DNA from: CAYNST01 sp964434105
Lineage (GTDB): Bacteria > Pseudomonadota > Gammaproteobacteria > Pseudomonadales > Cellvibrionaceae
Direction: 5' to 3'
Assembly (NCBI GenBank): GCA_964434105.1
Contig: CAYSTJ010000012.1
Location: 1-64,000, forward strand
DNA: 64,000 nt
The translations under genes and the position numbers were made by a program. The notes under the pieces are model-generated. The model was not told the origin of the DNA and made no database searches. It saw only the letters and a list, made by a program, of their open reading frames with translations. Of this stretch, positions 45,861-54,700 are shown one piece after another. Numbering within the stretch: the stretch's first letter is position 1; each line of letters opens with the position of its first letter.

Positions 45861-47489
45861 GTGATCGATAACTGGCGCCTGCAGGCCGATGAGCTGCCTG
45901 CATCATTAATGGAGCCGGAGAATGCTGCGCTGTTGAAAGGCATTCTGCGGGGCATTGAACGCGAGGGGCTACGGGTGACACCGGACGGTCGAATGGCGCA
46001 GACGCCCCACCCTTCGACGCTGGGTTCCGCGTTGACCCACCCTCATATCACCACCGATTTCAGTGAAGCGCTGCTGGAATTTATTACCGCACCGACCCAC
46101 AGCCTGCCCGCCATGATGGAGCAGCTGGAGAACATCCATATTTTCACGCACCGGGCACTGGGTGATGAGATCCTATGGAATTGCAGCATGCCCTGCACGG
46201 TTGGCGAGGCCAACCAGATTCCGGTGGCCAGATATGGCACGTCCAACCGTGCCCGAATGAAAATGATTTACCGTGAGGGCCTGGGTCACCGATACGGAAG
46301 AGTGATGCAGACGGTGGCCGGACTGCATTTCAATTTCTCCCTGCCGACCGCCTTTTGGGCTTTTCTGCAACAGCAGTCCATCGTCACGGAAGACCTGCGC
46401 AGCTTCACGACCCGCCGATATTTTGACCTGATCCGGAATTTCCGACGACTATACTGGCTGCTTATTTATCTTTTCGGCGCGTCTCCCGTCGTAAGCAACA
46501 CCTTCGTCGCAGGTCGCGAACACCAGCTGCAGCGCCTGGGCACCAACCCGGACACGCTGTACTTGCCCTATGCCACCTCTCTGCGCATGGGGGATCTGGG
46601 GTATCAGAGCAAAGCGCAGGAATCGCTGTTTGTCTGCTACAACACCCGTAGCAGCTATGTTTCAACCCTGGTCAATGCTATTGATACTCCCTACCCGGCG
46701 TATGAATCGCTCGGCGTTTTTGACCCCGCCGGCGAGCGCCGGCAGCTCAACTGCGGCATGCTGCAAATCGAGAATGAATTCTACAGTGCGATTCGTCCCA
46801 AACGCTCGGCGCTCGCCGGTGAAACCGCCCTCACCGCATTGTGTTCCCGCGGGGTGGAGTATGTGGAGGTGCGCTGCCTGGACATCAATCCGTTTGCGCC
46901 ACTGGGTTTTACCGCGGAACAGGCCCGCTTCCTCGATATTTTTCTGCTTTTCTGCGCACTCAAGCACAGCCCTGTTTGCGATCGTCGCGAATTTGACAAC
47001 ATTCAGGCCAATCAAAAGCGTGTCGTGCTTGAAGGGCGACGCCCGGGGCTGCAACTCGTCGGAACCGACGGGCTTGACATTTCGATGCAGCAGTGGGCAA
47101 ACGAGGTGCTGGACGCCATGCAACCCCTGGCCGAACTGTTTGACAGCCTGCACAAGTCTGGCCGCCCACACTATCGGAATGCCCTGCAGGCGCAGAGGGC
47201 CCGGGTGGCGGATCCTGGCCTGACGCCCTCTGCAATGCTCCTGCAGGCAGTGCAGGCCAGCGGCGCGTCTTATACCGATTGGGCGCTGGATAACGCCAAT
47301 CAACACAAGGCCGCACTGGCTGCCAAGCCGCTGTCCGAATTACAGAAACGTCGTTTTCTGGAAATGGGGGAGGAATCACTGGCTCTGCAGGCAGACGAAG
47401 AACGGCAACCGCAGATGCCATTTGAGGATTATCTGGCTGCCTACTACCGCCAGTACAGCCTCGACTGTCGGAGCCGCAGGCCTGTATGA
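45861..47489 (+). CDS. gshA: Glutamate-cysteine ligase
   Basis: The product is 542 aa, the usual length of the proteobacterial class. It has GILRGIEREGLRVTPDGRMA, the glutamate/ATP-binding TTDFSEALLEFITAP, VAGLHFNFSLP and EVRCLDINPF. Catalyses ATP-dependent joining of glutamate and cysteine, the first and limiting step of glutathione synthesis, in the cytoplasm. Starts with GTG 45861, with aaggag upstream. The second enzyme gene, gshB, is not in the window. Confidence 0.95.
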   Translation: MIDNWRLQADELPASLMEPENAALLKGILRGIEREGLRVTPDGRMAQTPHPSTLGSALTHPHITTDFSEALLEFITAPTHSLPAMMEQLENIHIFTHRALGDEILWNCSMPCTVGEANQIPVARYGTSNRARMKMIYREGLGHRYGRVMQTVAGLHFNFSLPTAFWAFLQQQSIVTEDLRSFTTRRYFDLIRNFRRLYWLLIYLFGASPVVSNTFVAGREHQLQRLGTNPDTLYLPYATSLRMGDLGYQSKAQESLFVCYNTRSSYVSTLVNAIDTPYPAYESLGVFDPAGERRQLNCGMLQIENEFYSAIRPKRSALAGETALTALCSRGVEYVEVRCLDINPFAPLGFTAEQARFLDIFLLFCALKHSPVCDRREFDNIQANQKRVVLEGRRPGLQLVGTDGLDISMQQWANEVLDAMQPLAELFDSLHKSGRPHYRNALQAQRARVADPGLTPSAMLLQAVQASGASYTDWALDNANQHKAALAAKPLSELQKRRFLEMGEESLALQADEERQPQMPFEDYLAAYYRQYSLDCRSRRPV

Positions 47490-47533
47490 GCCAACGACCC
47501 CCGGGCACCGGCAAAAGCGGGAAACAGTCGCGT

Positions 47534-48001
47534 TTATTTCTGGATAACAAAACCCGTAAAATACAGGTCAACAACGCCATCCCGTCCCTCTTCACTGCGC
47601 AGAATGCCGCGGACTTCTCGCAATGCTTCCTGTCGCAGGGCTTCCTTGCCCTCCTGTGATGAGATGCTTTCGTCGGTCTGCGCCGACAGTAACAGCACGA
47701 TGTTGTTGCGAACATAGGGCATGTGATGCCGTAGTGCGTTAGCGGCATCAGCGTCTTCGAGGCGCACGGTCAAATCCGCCTTGATGAATTTCAGGCGCCC
47801 GGCCCCGCCGTAGTTCACGACAAAAGGCGGCTTCAGCGGAATATATATGGCACCGGGCCGGGCCTGATCGTCCGTGGTCACCTGACTATCGAGCGCTTCG
47901 CTCTGCATTTTCAGGCCCCCGGCCTCATCCTGCCCCAATGCTGGCTGGGGCTGGCATAATAACGCCGCTGTGATTATTGCAATGCCGGTAATCCGTTTCA
48001 T
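47534..48001 (-). CDS. FliL-like periplasmic protein outside a flagellar context
   Basis: The product is 155 aa with a signal peptide ending PQPALGQ. The domain has IYIPLKPPFVVNYGG, LKFIKADLTVRLED and VVDLYFTGFVIQK at the end, all FliL family marks (FliL helps stator function at the flagellar motor). The usual N-terminal membrane helix is replaced by what looks like a cleavable signal. No flagellar gene is near, so it may be a paralogue. Converges with gshA. Confidence 0.8.
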   Translation of the reverse strand: MKRITGIAIITAALLCQPQPALGQDEAGGLKMQSEALDSQVTTDDQARPGAIYIPLKPPFVVNYGGAGRLKFIKADLTVRLEDADAANALRHHMPYVRNNIVLLLSAQTDESISSQEGKEALRQEALREVRGILRSEEGRDGVVDLYFTGFVIQK

Positions 48002-48202
48002 AGCGTATCTGACTGTGAAATAGGGGTTTAGTATCCCGAGATAGCCGCCTGCTGGCGTTTACCGCGCATCAGTCACTGTGGCACATGTGCGTGCCTGAGG
48101 CATAATGCCGTCGATGCGCACCGTCTCAACTGAGAATAGTCGAAATCGACCTCTTCGTTGCTTTTGGTGAAATACACCGCTCAACTATTAACCGGAGCAA
48201 AT

Positions 48203-48694
48203 ATGACTCTTCCCTCTGCACGCCTGACCTTCCTGATCATATTTCTCGGATGCGCCGGCCTCATGCTGGTGGGCATGTACATGGAACATGTAATGGACCT
48301 GTACCCCTGCCCCCTGTGCATAACCCAGCGAGTTTTCATCGTCGCTGTGGGACTGACGGCGTTATTGGCGTTTCTTTTCAACCCGGGACACACGGGTCGG
48401 CGCATTTTCGCCGTGATGGGCATTCTTTTTGCTGTAATTGGCGGCGGCGTGTCCATCCGGCAGCTCTGGCTACAGAGCCTGCCCGAAGGTGAAGCACCAG
48501 CCTGCGGCCCCGATGTCAGTTATCTGCTGGAGAACTTTCCCTTGTGGGATGCGCTGTCCGTGCTGTTCCGGGGTGATGGCAACTGCGCGGAAGTTGCGTG
48601 GAGCTTTCTCGGCATCAGCATACCGGGCTGGACACTGGTAGCGTTCGTCGGACTGGTCGGTTTTAATGTCTGGCAGATCATACGACGCGCATGA
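48203..48694 (+). CDS. dsbB: Disulfide bond formation protein DsbB
   Basis: The product is 163 aa with four membrane segments. The first periplasmic pair is Cys36-Cys39 (YPCPLC), the second Cys101 and Cys128. This arrangement passes electrons from DsbA to quinone, and the YPCPLC and CITQR motifs are standard. Start ATG 48203 has ggag six bases upstream; the longer frame from 48158 adds 15 unlikely residues. Its activity would support disulfides in exported proteins such as the xylanase. Confidence 0.93.
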   Translation: MTLPSARLTFLIIFLGCAGLMLVGMYMEHVMDLYPCPLCITQRVFIVAVGLTALLAFLFNPGHTGRRIFAVMGILFAVIGGGVSIRQLWLQSLPEGEAPACGPDVSYLLENFPLWDALSVLFRGDGNCAEVAWSFLGISIPGWTLVAFVGLVGFNVWQIIRRA

Positions 48695-48770
48695 TGCTTG
48701 CCCTGATCACCCGAATCACTTATCGTGGAATGGCTCGCTTTCACTTTCAACCCAGGCTGAGATCAAAAAC

Positions 48771-49238
48771 ATGCTAAACAAAGTAAAAACGGCGCGTGAA
48801 CGCTGGGGTGGTGTCAGCCAGGCGATCGATCGCTGGCTGCAGGACCGTCAGGACCTCCTGGTTCTTTTTCTCGGCCTGACATCGAAAGACGACTCACTGA
48901 CATTGCCGGAAAGGGAGGCCAAACTGCAGGAATTCTGTCAGATCCTCGTTGATTACGTCTCGGCGGGCCATTTTGAAATCTACGAACAACTGGTGCAGGA
49001 AGCGCGGGAGCGCGATGACAAGGCCGGCCTGCAGGAGGCCCGCGCCAAGTACACCACGGTGGACGGCACTACCGAAGAGATTCTGGATTTCAATGACAAA
49101 TATCAGGAGACCGATGACCTGTCCAGCCTGACGGCTGATCTGTCGACGCTGGGCGTATGTCTGGAGACCCGTTTTGAAGCAGAGGACTATATGCTTGATA
49201 TCCTGCACATTCGTTACCAGGATAGCGTCAGCCAGTAG
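48771..49238 (+). CDS. rsd: Rsd/AlgQ anti-sigma-70 family regulator
   Basis: The product is 155 aa and begins MLNKVKTARERWGGVSQAID, followed by DRWLQDRQDLLVLFLGL and FCQILVDYVSAGHFEIYEQL, the Rsd/AlgQ signature. Rsd binds region 4 of sigma-70 and frees core polymerase for alternative sigma factors in stationary phase. It lies 76 bp after dsbB on the same strand, an order known from pseudomonads. No strong ribosome site is seen, so the exact start is less certain. Confidence 0.9.
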   Translation: MLNKVKTARERWGGVSQAIDRWLQDRQDLLVLFLGLTSKDDSLTLPEREAKLQEFCQILVDYVSAGHFEIYEQLVQEARERDDKAGLQEARAKYTTVDGTTEEILDFNDKYQETDDLSSLTADLSTLGVCLETRFEAEDYMLDILHIRYQDSVSQ

Positions 49239-49307
49239 CCGTTGATGGTGCCCGGAGCCAGCAATCAATCAATGAATGACTGCCGGCTAACCGGCCTCCG
49301 GCCTGTG

Positions 49308-51293
49308 CTAGCGAACGCAACGCGTTAGCCGCAGGTTACCGAAATGGTCTACCCTGGCCATCCAGCCTGGCGCTACGAGCGTGGTCGCCACCTCCTCACA
49401 AATAATGGACGGCCCGGCCACGATCTGATTCACGGCCAGCTCTGCCCTGAGCCACACCCGCACCTCGTCGAATATCGGCAAATGCACCGCTTCGATCGGC
49501 TTGCCGGGTTCAAAGCGGCCGGAAATCTGGTGCGGCCGCAGCCGTGACGGCGACTCGGCCTGCACCCTGATGGTCACCAGCTCCACTGGCAGGGGCAGCC
49601 GGTGGCCAAAGCTTTCCTGATGGGCTTTATGAAAATTCTGTTCCAGTTGCTCCAGGTTATCCGCCATCGGTATATTGAGACTGAAAGACTGGCCACTATA
49701 CCGGCAGTCTACTGATTCGCGGATCGTGATGGCCGTCGATACCCCTTCATCCTCCAAAGCTTCGCGTCCCTGTCCGGCCAGATTGGCAAACTGACGACGT
49801 AGCTCCGCCGGGTCGCACCCGGACAGCAACTGAATGATTGACCGCGACATTTGTCGCTGACGTGGCGCTACCAGCATACCGAACGCAGACAACACCCCGC
49901 CATTGGCCGGGATGATAATACGGTCCATCTCCAGCTCCTCTGCGAGGGCGCATACATGCAGGCCCCCGGCACCCCCGAAACAGCACAGCTCGTAGTCCTC
50001 CGGCCTGTGTCCCTGCTGCACTGAAATTACCCTCAGGGCTTTCACCATATGCTCATTGGCCGTGGCAATTATTCCCTGCGCAGCTTCGATGGTCGATATG
50101 CCCAGCTCATCCGCCAATCGGCTGACAGCTTCCTCAGCTGCAGCCAGATCCAGCACCATGCGACCACCCAGAAAATAATTCGGCCGCAGCCGTCCCAAAA
50201 CCGCATTGGCATCGGTCACCGTTGGCTGCCGTCCGCCGCGCCCATAGCACGCGGGGCCGGGTAAAGCGCCGGCCGATTTCGGACCCACATGCAGCAGCCC
50301 GCCGGCATCCACGCTGGCCAGCGAACCGCCCCCGGCTCCGATGGTATGCATATTCACCATCGGCACCGCTACGGGATAGCCTGCCAGGCGGCCTTCTGTG
50401 GTCAGGCGAATGTCCCCGTCGATCAAGGCAACGTCCGTTGAGGTTCCCCCCATATCAAATGTCATAAGCCGGGGCTGCCCCAGCTGACGGCCGATATACT
50501 GCGCCGCAGCCAACCCGGCGGCAGGACCGGACAACAGCAGGTTGACGGCTCGCCGGCTGGCACTGGTTGCGTCCACTGTTCCACCGCTGGACTGCATGAT
50601 CGACAGGGGCGCCGGACTGACTTCTTTCTGCAGGCGACTTATATAGGATTCCACCACCGGACCCAACCAGGCGTTCAGCCAGGTGGCCATCCCGCGTTCG
50701 TATTCGCAGATTTCCGGCAATACTTCCGATGAACGACAGGCGAACAGCGTATCGGGCAGCGCGTCAATGAGACGTCGCTCATCCGCTGAATTTAGATACG
50801 AGAACAGGAGGTTGATAGCGACTGCCTGCGGGTTCAGACGGGCAATCTGCTCACGGAATTCCTGAACAGCCCTGTCGGTCAATGGCTGCACAACCTTGCC
50901 CTGTGCATCCCGGCGACAATTCACTTCAACACAGAGCGAATGTGGTACCGGCGGCTTCATGGCAACCGGATAGAGGGCATAAATATCGGGTCGCTCCTGC
51001 CGCCCCAATGTCAGCAAATCGCCAAAGCCCCGATTGGTGACCAGGACCGTGCGTGCGCCGCGCCCCTCCAGAGCCGCATTCGTGGCGACGGTACTGCCAT
51101 GGACAATCACCACCGCCCCTTCCCGCACTGCGGCCGTGATGCCGAGATCCGCTATCCCCTGCATGATTGCCTGCTGCGGCTGCTCCGGCGTCGACAACAC
51201 CTTATGGAACCGGGCACCGGTCTCGCTGTACCAGTAAAAATCGGTGAAAGTACCACCGGTATCCACACCTAAAAAACCTTTGAGTTTCTGCAT
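49308..51293 (-). CDS. HyuA-type hydantoinase/5-oxoprolinase subunit, alone
   Basis: The product is 661 aa. FLGVDTGGTFTDFYW near the N-terminus is the ATP-binding start; RLMTFDMGGTSTDVALIDG and NMHTIGAGGGSLASVDAGG are further family motifs. Such proteins couple ATP hydrolysis to ring opening of hydantoins, 5-oxoproline or related compounds, or act as carboxylase subunits (acetone, acetophenone). A HyuB partner is usually adjacent but none is seen here. Substrate unknown. Converges with rsd. Confidence 0.88.
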   Translation of the reverse strand: MQKLKGFLGVDTGGTFTDFYWYSETGARFHKVLSTPEQPQQAIMQGIADLGITAAVREGAVVIVHGSTVATNAALEGRGARTVLVTNRGFGDLLTLGRQERPDIYALYPVAMKPPVPHSLCVEVNCRRDAQGKVVQPLTDRAVQEFREQIARLNPQAVAINLLFSYLNSADERRLIDALPDTLFACRSSEVLPEICEYERGMATWLNAWLGPVVESYISRLQKEVSPAPLSIMQSSGGTVDATSASRRAVNLLLSGPAAGLAAAQYIGRQLGQPRLMTFDMGGTSTDVALIDGDIRLTTEGRLAGYPVAVPMVNMHTIGAGGGSLASVDAGGLLHVGPKSAGALPGPACYGRGGRQPTVTDANAVLGRLRPNYFLGGRMVLDLAAAEEAVSRLADELGISTIEAAQGIIATANEHMVKALRVISVQQGHRPEDYELCCFGGAGGLHVCALAEELEMDRIIIPANGGVLSAFGMLVAPRQRQMSRSIIQLLSGCDPAELRRQFANLAGQGREALEDEGVSTAITIRESVDCRYSGQSFSLNIPMADNLEQLEQNFHKAHQESFGHRLPLPVELVTIRVQAESPSRLRPHQISGRFEPGKPIEAVHLPIFDEVRVWLRAELAVNQIVAGPSIICEEVATTLVAPGWMARVDHFGNLRLTRCVR

Positions 51294-51358
51294 CTGACGG
51301 GGCTTGTATTTTCTCGATGATCGCGTATTTTAGCGCCACCCAATCAGGAGGGCGAATT

Positions 51359-52174
51359 TTGCCGGAATTACCCGAAGTTGAAACGACCCGGCGCGGCATA
51401 GAGCCGCACCTTGCAGGCGCCATTGTGCAGCAAATCATTGTGCGCCACCATGCCCTGCGGTGGCCGGTACCCGACAACCTTTCCGCGCTGGTCGAGAATC
51501 AAAAGCTGCTGGCGATCGAACGGCGGGGAAAATACCTGTTGTTCCGTTTTTCCGACGGAACCGTGCTCTGGCACCTGGGCATGTCAGGCAACCTGCGTAT
51601 CGTTACACCGGACCAGAAACCCGGCAAACATGACCATGTCGATTGGCGATTTGATAACCAACACATTCTGCGGTTCAATGATCCTCGCCGTTTTGGGGCA
51701 GTTTTATGGGCCTCGGGCGACCCGCTGGAGCACAAATTACTGCGTCACCTCGGCCCTGAACCGCTCACCGATGGCTTCGATGGTCCCTATCTCTACCGGA
51801 AATCCCGCAATCGTGTGCAATCCGTTAAAACCTGGCTAATGGACGCCCGCATTGTAGTAGGCGTTGGCAACATTTATGCAAATGAAGCCTTGTTTCTCAG
51901 TGGGCTACTGCCGACCCGGCCGGCGGGCAAACTGAGCCGCGCCCATTGCCAGACACTGGCCGACACTATCAAAACTGTTTTGACCCAGGCGATTGCGAGT
52001 GGCGGAACGACGTTGCGCGACTTTGTTGGTGGCGACGGCAAACCCGGCTATTTTGCCCAGCAGTTGAATGTGTATGGTCGCGGGGGAATGCCCTGCCCCG
52101 GGTGCACCCGGCATTTACTCGAAATCAGGCTGGGGCAACGCAGCACGGTGTACTGCAGTCGATGCCAAAAATAA
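51359..52174 (+). CDS. mutM: Formamidopyrimidine-DNA glycosylase
   Basis: The product is 271 aa from TTG 51359. Processing gives the catalytic N-terminal proline of PELPEVETTRRG, with the neighbouring Glu. ERRGKYLLF carries the beta-turn Lys, and the zinc finger is CPGCTRHLLE with CSRCQK at the C-terminus. The enzyme removes 8-oxoguanine and cuts the strand. TTG was chosen because aggagg lies seven bases upstream and the family must start at this Pro; the longer frame from 51317 is wrong. Confidence 0.95.
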   Translation: MPELPEVETTRRGIEPHLAGAIVQQIIVRHHALRWPVPDNLSALVENQKLLAIERRGKYLLFRFSDGTVLWHLGMSGNLRIVTPDQKPGKHDHVDWRFDNQHILRFNDPRRFGAVLWASGDPLEHKLLRHLGPEPLTDGFDGPYLYRKSRNRVQSVKTWLMDARIVVGVGNIYANEALFLSGLLPTRPAGKLSRAHCQTLADTIKTVLTQAIASGGTTLRDFVGGDGKPGYFAQQLNVYGRGGMPCPGCTRHLLEIRLGQRSTVYCSRCQK

Positions 52175-52181
52175 GCGGGAT

Positions 52182-52213
52182 AAAAAACCGGCAGCCATGG
52201 GGGCGGCTACCGG
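52182..52213 (-). terminator. Hairpin with T run on the minus strand
   Basis: ccggcagcc (52188-52196) pairs with ggctaccgg (52205-52213) with one mismatch; on the minus strand six Ts follow (52182-52187). It faces leftward transcription, but the only leftward unit here is the micro-ORF at 52289-52339. It may equally end a small RNA or work in the 3' region of mutM. Confidence 0.45.
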
Positions 52214-52288
52214 CAACGCTGGGAATGGCAAGGGATCGCGCCACCACAGAATGGTTAATATGCTAACTGCTTCACATTACTGAACGGA

Positions 52289-52339
52289 TCAATCTTTAGA
52301 CGTTACCGTCTGCAGCGGTTGTTTGGTATAACTATTCAT
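52289..52339 (-). CDS. Possible 16-aa micro-ORF
   Basis: Reads MNSYTKQPLQTVTSKD then stop. An AGGCGA stretch lies about six bases upstream, and a terminator hairpin lies about 75 bases downstream, so a small transcription unit is possible. Length alone makes this speculative. Confidence 0.2.
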   Translation of the reverse strand: MNSYTKQPLQTVTSKD

Positions 52340-52500
52340 ATTTATCGCCTATATAAATCAATCAAGTGACCGATGGAATGCCGGATGTCGCGTAAGTCAA
52401 CAATAGCACTATCGGCTGAATTCAAGGACCTGTATGTTTTATCGGAAATGTTATTTTTTAACAGATTCATTACGTCGTTTTATTCTATAAGTTCCTTGCT

Positions 52501-52689
52501 CCGGATCACGGTCCAGAACAACGTTTCGAGGCAATATTGGCATCGATGGGACATTGGCCTGATTCGCTGCAGGACGCACTGGATTTCGACGAATGACGGA
52601 CGGATGCACCTGCGCTGCCTGAATACTTATGGCAGTCGATGCCCGAGGTGAGGCCTGCTACAGTGCAACTGCCTCTGCCCGGTCGTTAG
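52501..52689 (+). pseudogene. Decayed reading frame of unknown origin
   Basis: In one frame the DNA reads PDHGPEQRFEAILASMGHWP and on to ALDFDE, a TGA stop, then continues in frame with APALPEYLWQSMPEVRPATV and LPLPGR before a second stop. Codon use on both sides of the TGA looks protein-like, so this may be a gene with a nonsense mutation. No family recognised. The remainder of 52214-52787 shows no gene. Confidence 0.3.
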
Positions 52690-52787
52690 CCGATCATCGT
52701 ATGGTTTCGACACCGAAACCAGGCTTTAACGTCCCGTAGCAATGCAACGCCGAGATCTGATCATGCATTGGTCATTCAAACCACTTT

Positions 52788-53015
52788 GCAACTACTCAGC
52801 GCGTGTCGTAACTGTTCAGGTGGCGACCAGATTTGTTCAGAGCAAGGCGAAAAATGTGAGTTTACTCGTGTAAATACTGCGCGCTGCCTGCGCTTCGCTG
52901 TACGAGCCGCCTGGTCAGGCGTTCAAACCTGTTCCCAACAGGTTTGTGACCGTTTTTTAACGCCGCTTTCATTTGTCGGTGCAGGGGCAAATCGGGGCGT
53001 GAGCTGAATAGTTAC
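52788..53015 (+). mobile_element. MITE with IS66-like GTAA ends, copy 1
   Basis: The element runs from gcaactactcagc to gagctgaatagttac, whose reverse complement gtaactattcagctc matches the left end of copy 2 exactly. It contains no gene but has inner palindromes, including aacctgttcccaacaggtt. The left end has diverged. The bases on either side do not form a target duplication. Related to 54001-54207 along its whole length, with a ~20-bp length difference. Confidence 0.8.
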
Positions 53016-53143
53016 CTTTAGCTTAACTGACAATCAATCAAGGTTGGTCAGGCAGCAGCCCGAAGCCGCCCTTTTAGCGTACCTGTATCTTCCTGTATTA
53101 CCTAACAGGTAATTTTTTCACCAACAGCGAGTCAACGGATATC

Positions 53144-53983
53144 GTGTTCAGTGTTATCATTCCAGCCCATAACGAGGCTGACGTCATCGGCCGGTGTCTG
53201 ACCCGGCTATTGCACGGACTCGACACCGCTGTCGATGTGATTGTGGTATGCAATGGCTGCACAGACGACACAGCCAGCCTTGCCCGGACATTTCCCACTG
53301 TGCGGGTGGCCGAGATTCCGATAGCCTCCAAAATTGCCGCGCTCAATGCGGGCGACCGGATGCGTCGGTTCGATACCGTCGCTTACCTGGATGCCGATAT
53401 CGTGATAGACGGTGCTGCACTGCATCAGGCCGTCAACGCATTGCAGGACCGCGCAATTTTGATTTGTGCGCCGCAGCTGGATGTCGATCTCTCCGGCGCA
53501 TCCAGAGCCGTACGTGCCTTCTATAGTATCTGGACACGTCTGCCTTATTTTTCAGATCGACGCCTGGTGGGCTCCGGCCTTTATATCCTGGCACCGGAGG
53601 GCCGCAGCAGATTCGGGGAGTTTCCGGATATTATTGCGGATGACGGGTATGTGCGTGCGCTTTTCCAACCTCGAGAGCGGCTGACCGTCCCGAATGTAAA
53701 ATTTCGTATCTTCGCACCACGCACGCTGCCGGACCTGATCAGGATAAAAACCCGGGCGCGCTTCGGGAATGCCCAGTTGCGACTCAGGTACCCGGAGCTG
53801 TGCGCCGGTGCGGACAATAGACCCACGGCATTTATCCGCCTGTTGCTGGGTCGTCCCTGGCTGATCCCTGCCGGTGCTCTGTATGCCTATACGCAGTGGC
53901 GAACAAGCCGTGCGTGCCGTAGCCGCCTGGCACGGCAGGACTTCAGCAGCTGGGAACGGGATGAGTCGTCCCGTGCCGGATAG
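53144..53983 (+). CDS. Family 2 glycosyltransferase bracketed by MITEs
   Basis: The product is 279 aa. The GT-A start FSVIIPAHNEADVIGRCLTR, the metal-binding DADI (VAYLDADIVIDG), and a later DDGYVRALF are present. It should transfer a nucleotide-activated sugar in the cytoplasm for the exopolysaccharide locus to its right. There is no membrane domain apart from a weak C-terminal hydrophobic segment (PWLIPAGALYAY). Start ATG 53144 lacks a strong ribosome site. A MITE lies 128 bp before and another 17 bp after, so the gene might move or be deleted as a unit. Confidence 0.85.
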   Translation: MFSVIIPAHNEADVIGRCLTRLLHGLDTAVDVIVVCNGCTDDTASLARTFPTVRVAEIPIASKIAALNAGDRMRRFDTVAYLDADIVIDGAALHQAVNALQDRAILICAPQLDVDLSGASRAVRAFYSIWTRLPYFSDRRLVGSGLYILAPEGRSRFGEFPDIIADDGYVRALFQPRERLTVPNVKFRIFAPRTLPDLIRIKTRARFGNAQLRLRYPELCAGADNRPTAFIRLLLGRPWLIPAGALYAYTQWRTSRACRSRLARQDFSSWERDESSRAG

Positions 53984-54000
53984 CGCAACAATCGAACTTT

Positions 54001-54207
54001 GTAACTATTCAGCTCATGTCGTAACGGTTCAGATTTGTTCAGAGCAAGGCAAAAAATATGAGTTTACCCATGTCAATACTGCGCGCTTCGCTCTACGGGC
54101 CGCCTGGCCAGGCGTTAACACCTGTTCCCGACAGGTTTGTGACCATTTTTAACGCCGCTGTCATTTGTAGGTGCAGGGGCAAATCGGAGCGTGAGCTGAA
54201 TTGTGAC
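54001..54207 (+). mobile_element. MITE with IS66-like GTAA ends, copy 2
   Basis: Starts gtaactattcagctca; the reverse complement of its right end is gtcacaattcagctca, giving imperfect terminal inverted repeats. The eight bases before it (cgaacttt) and after it (cggacttt) match at seven of eight, a likely target duplication. GTAA ends and an 8-bp duplication are typical of IS66-family elements. It is non-autonomous, with no transposase gene. It stops 31 bp before the next start codon and could affect its expression. Confidence 0.82.
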
Positions 54208-54238
54208 CGGACTTTCTATTCAAGATGAGGAGACATTC

Positions 54239-54700
54239 ATGGCATCGCCTGCAAAAAAGGTATTGCTTGTTTCGTCGTGCGGCGGACACTGGGTGCAACT
54301 GAACCGATTGCTGCCCGCATTCGAGGGAGCCGATCTGTACTTCGCCAGCACCGAAAAGGATTATATGCAGACCTACCCTGAGGGCAGGTATCATTATATT
54401 CCTGACGCGTCGCTGGCCAGCAGCGTAGTTACGTTGTTGTGGCAGGCGTTACGTGTACTGTGGGTACTGTTAAAGGTACGCCCGCAGGTCGTCGTCACCA
54501 CCGGCGCTGCCCCCGGCTTTTTTGCACTGGTGTTTGCGAAGAAGCTCGGCAAAAAAACCATCTGGATCGACAGCATCGCCAATGTTCACGCGCTATCACT
54601 CAGCGGGCGCAGGGCCGCCAAGCACGCCGACCTCTTTATCACGCAGTGGGAACACCTTGCCGATGAAGCGGGACCCAAGTACTTTGGATCCGTCGTATGA
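54239..54700 (+). CDS. Alg14/PssD-like glycosyltransferase anchor subunit
   Basis: The product is 153 aa. KKVLLVSSCGGHWVQLNRLL at the N-terminus and VVVTTGAAPGFFALVFAKKL are Alg14/PssD marks. These proteins recruit a catalytic partner to the membrane to add a sugar to a lipid-linked precursor. Start ATG 54239 has gaggag six bases upstream; a longer frame begins inside the MITE and is unlikely. The stop overlaps the next start by four bases. Confidence 0.87.
   Translation: MASPAKKVLLVSSCGGHWVQLNRLLPAFEGADLYFASTEKDYMQTYPEGRYHYIPDASLASSVVTLLWQALRVLWVLLKVRPQVVVTTGAAPGFFALVFAKKLGKKTIWIDSIANVHALSLSGRRAAKHADLFITQWEHLADEAGPKYFGSVV

Noticed and set aside
52788..53015. 8-bp target duplication around MITE copy 1
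   Set aside because: The flanks accacttt and ctttagct do not match, so no duplication is claimed for this copy.
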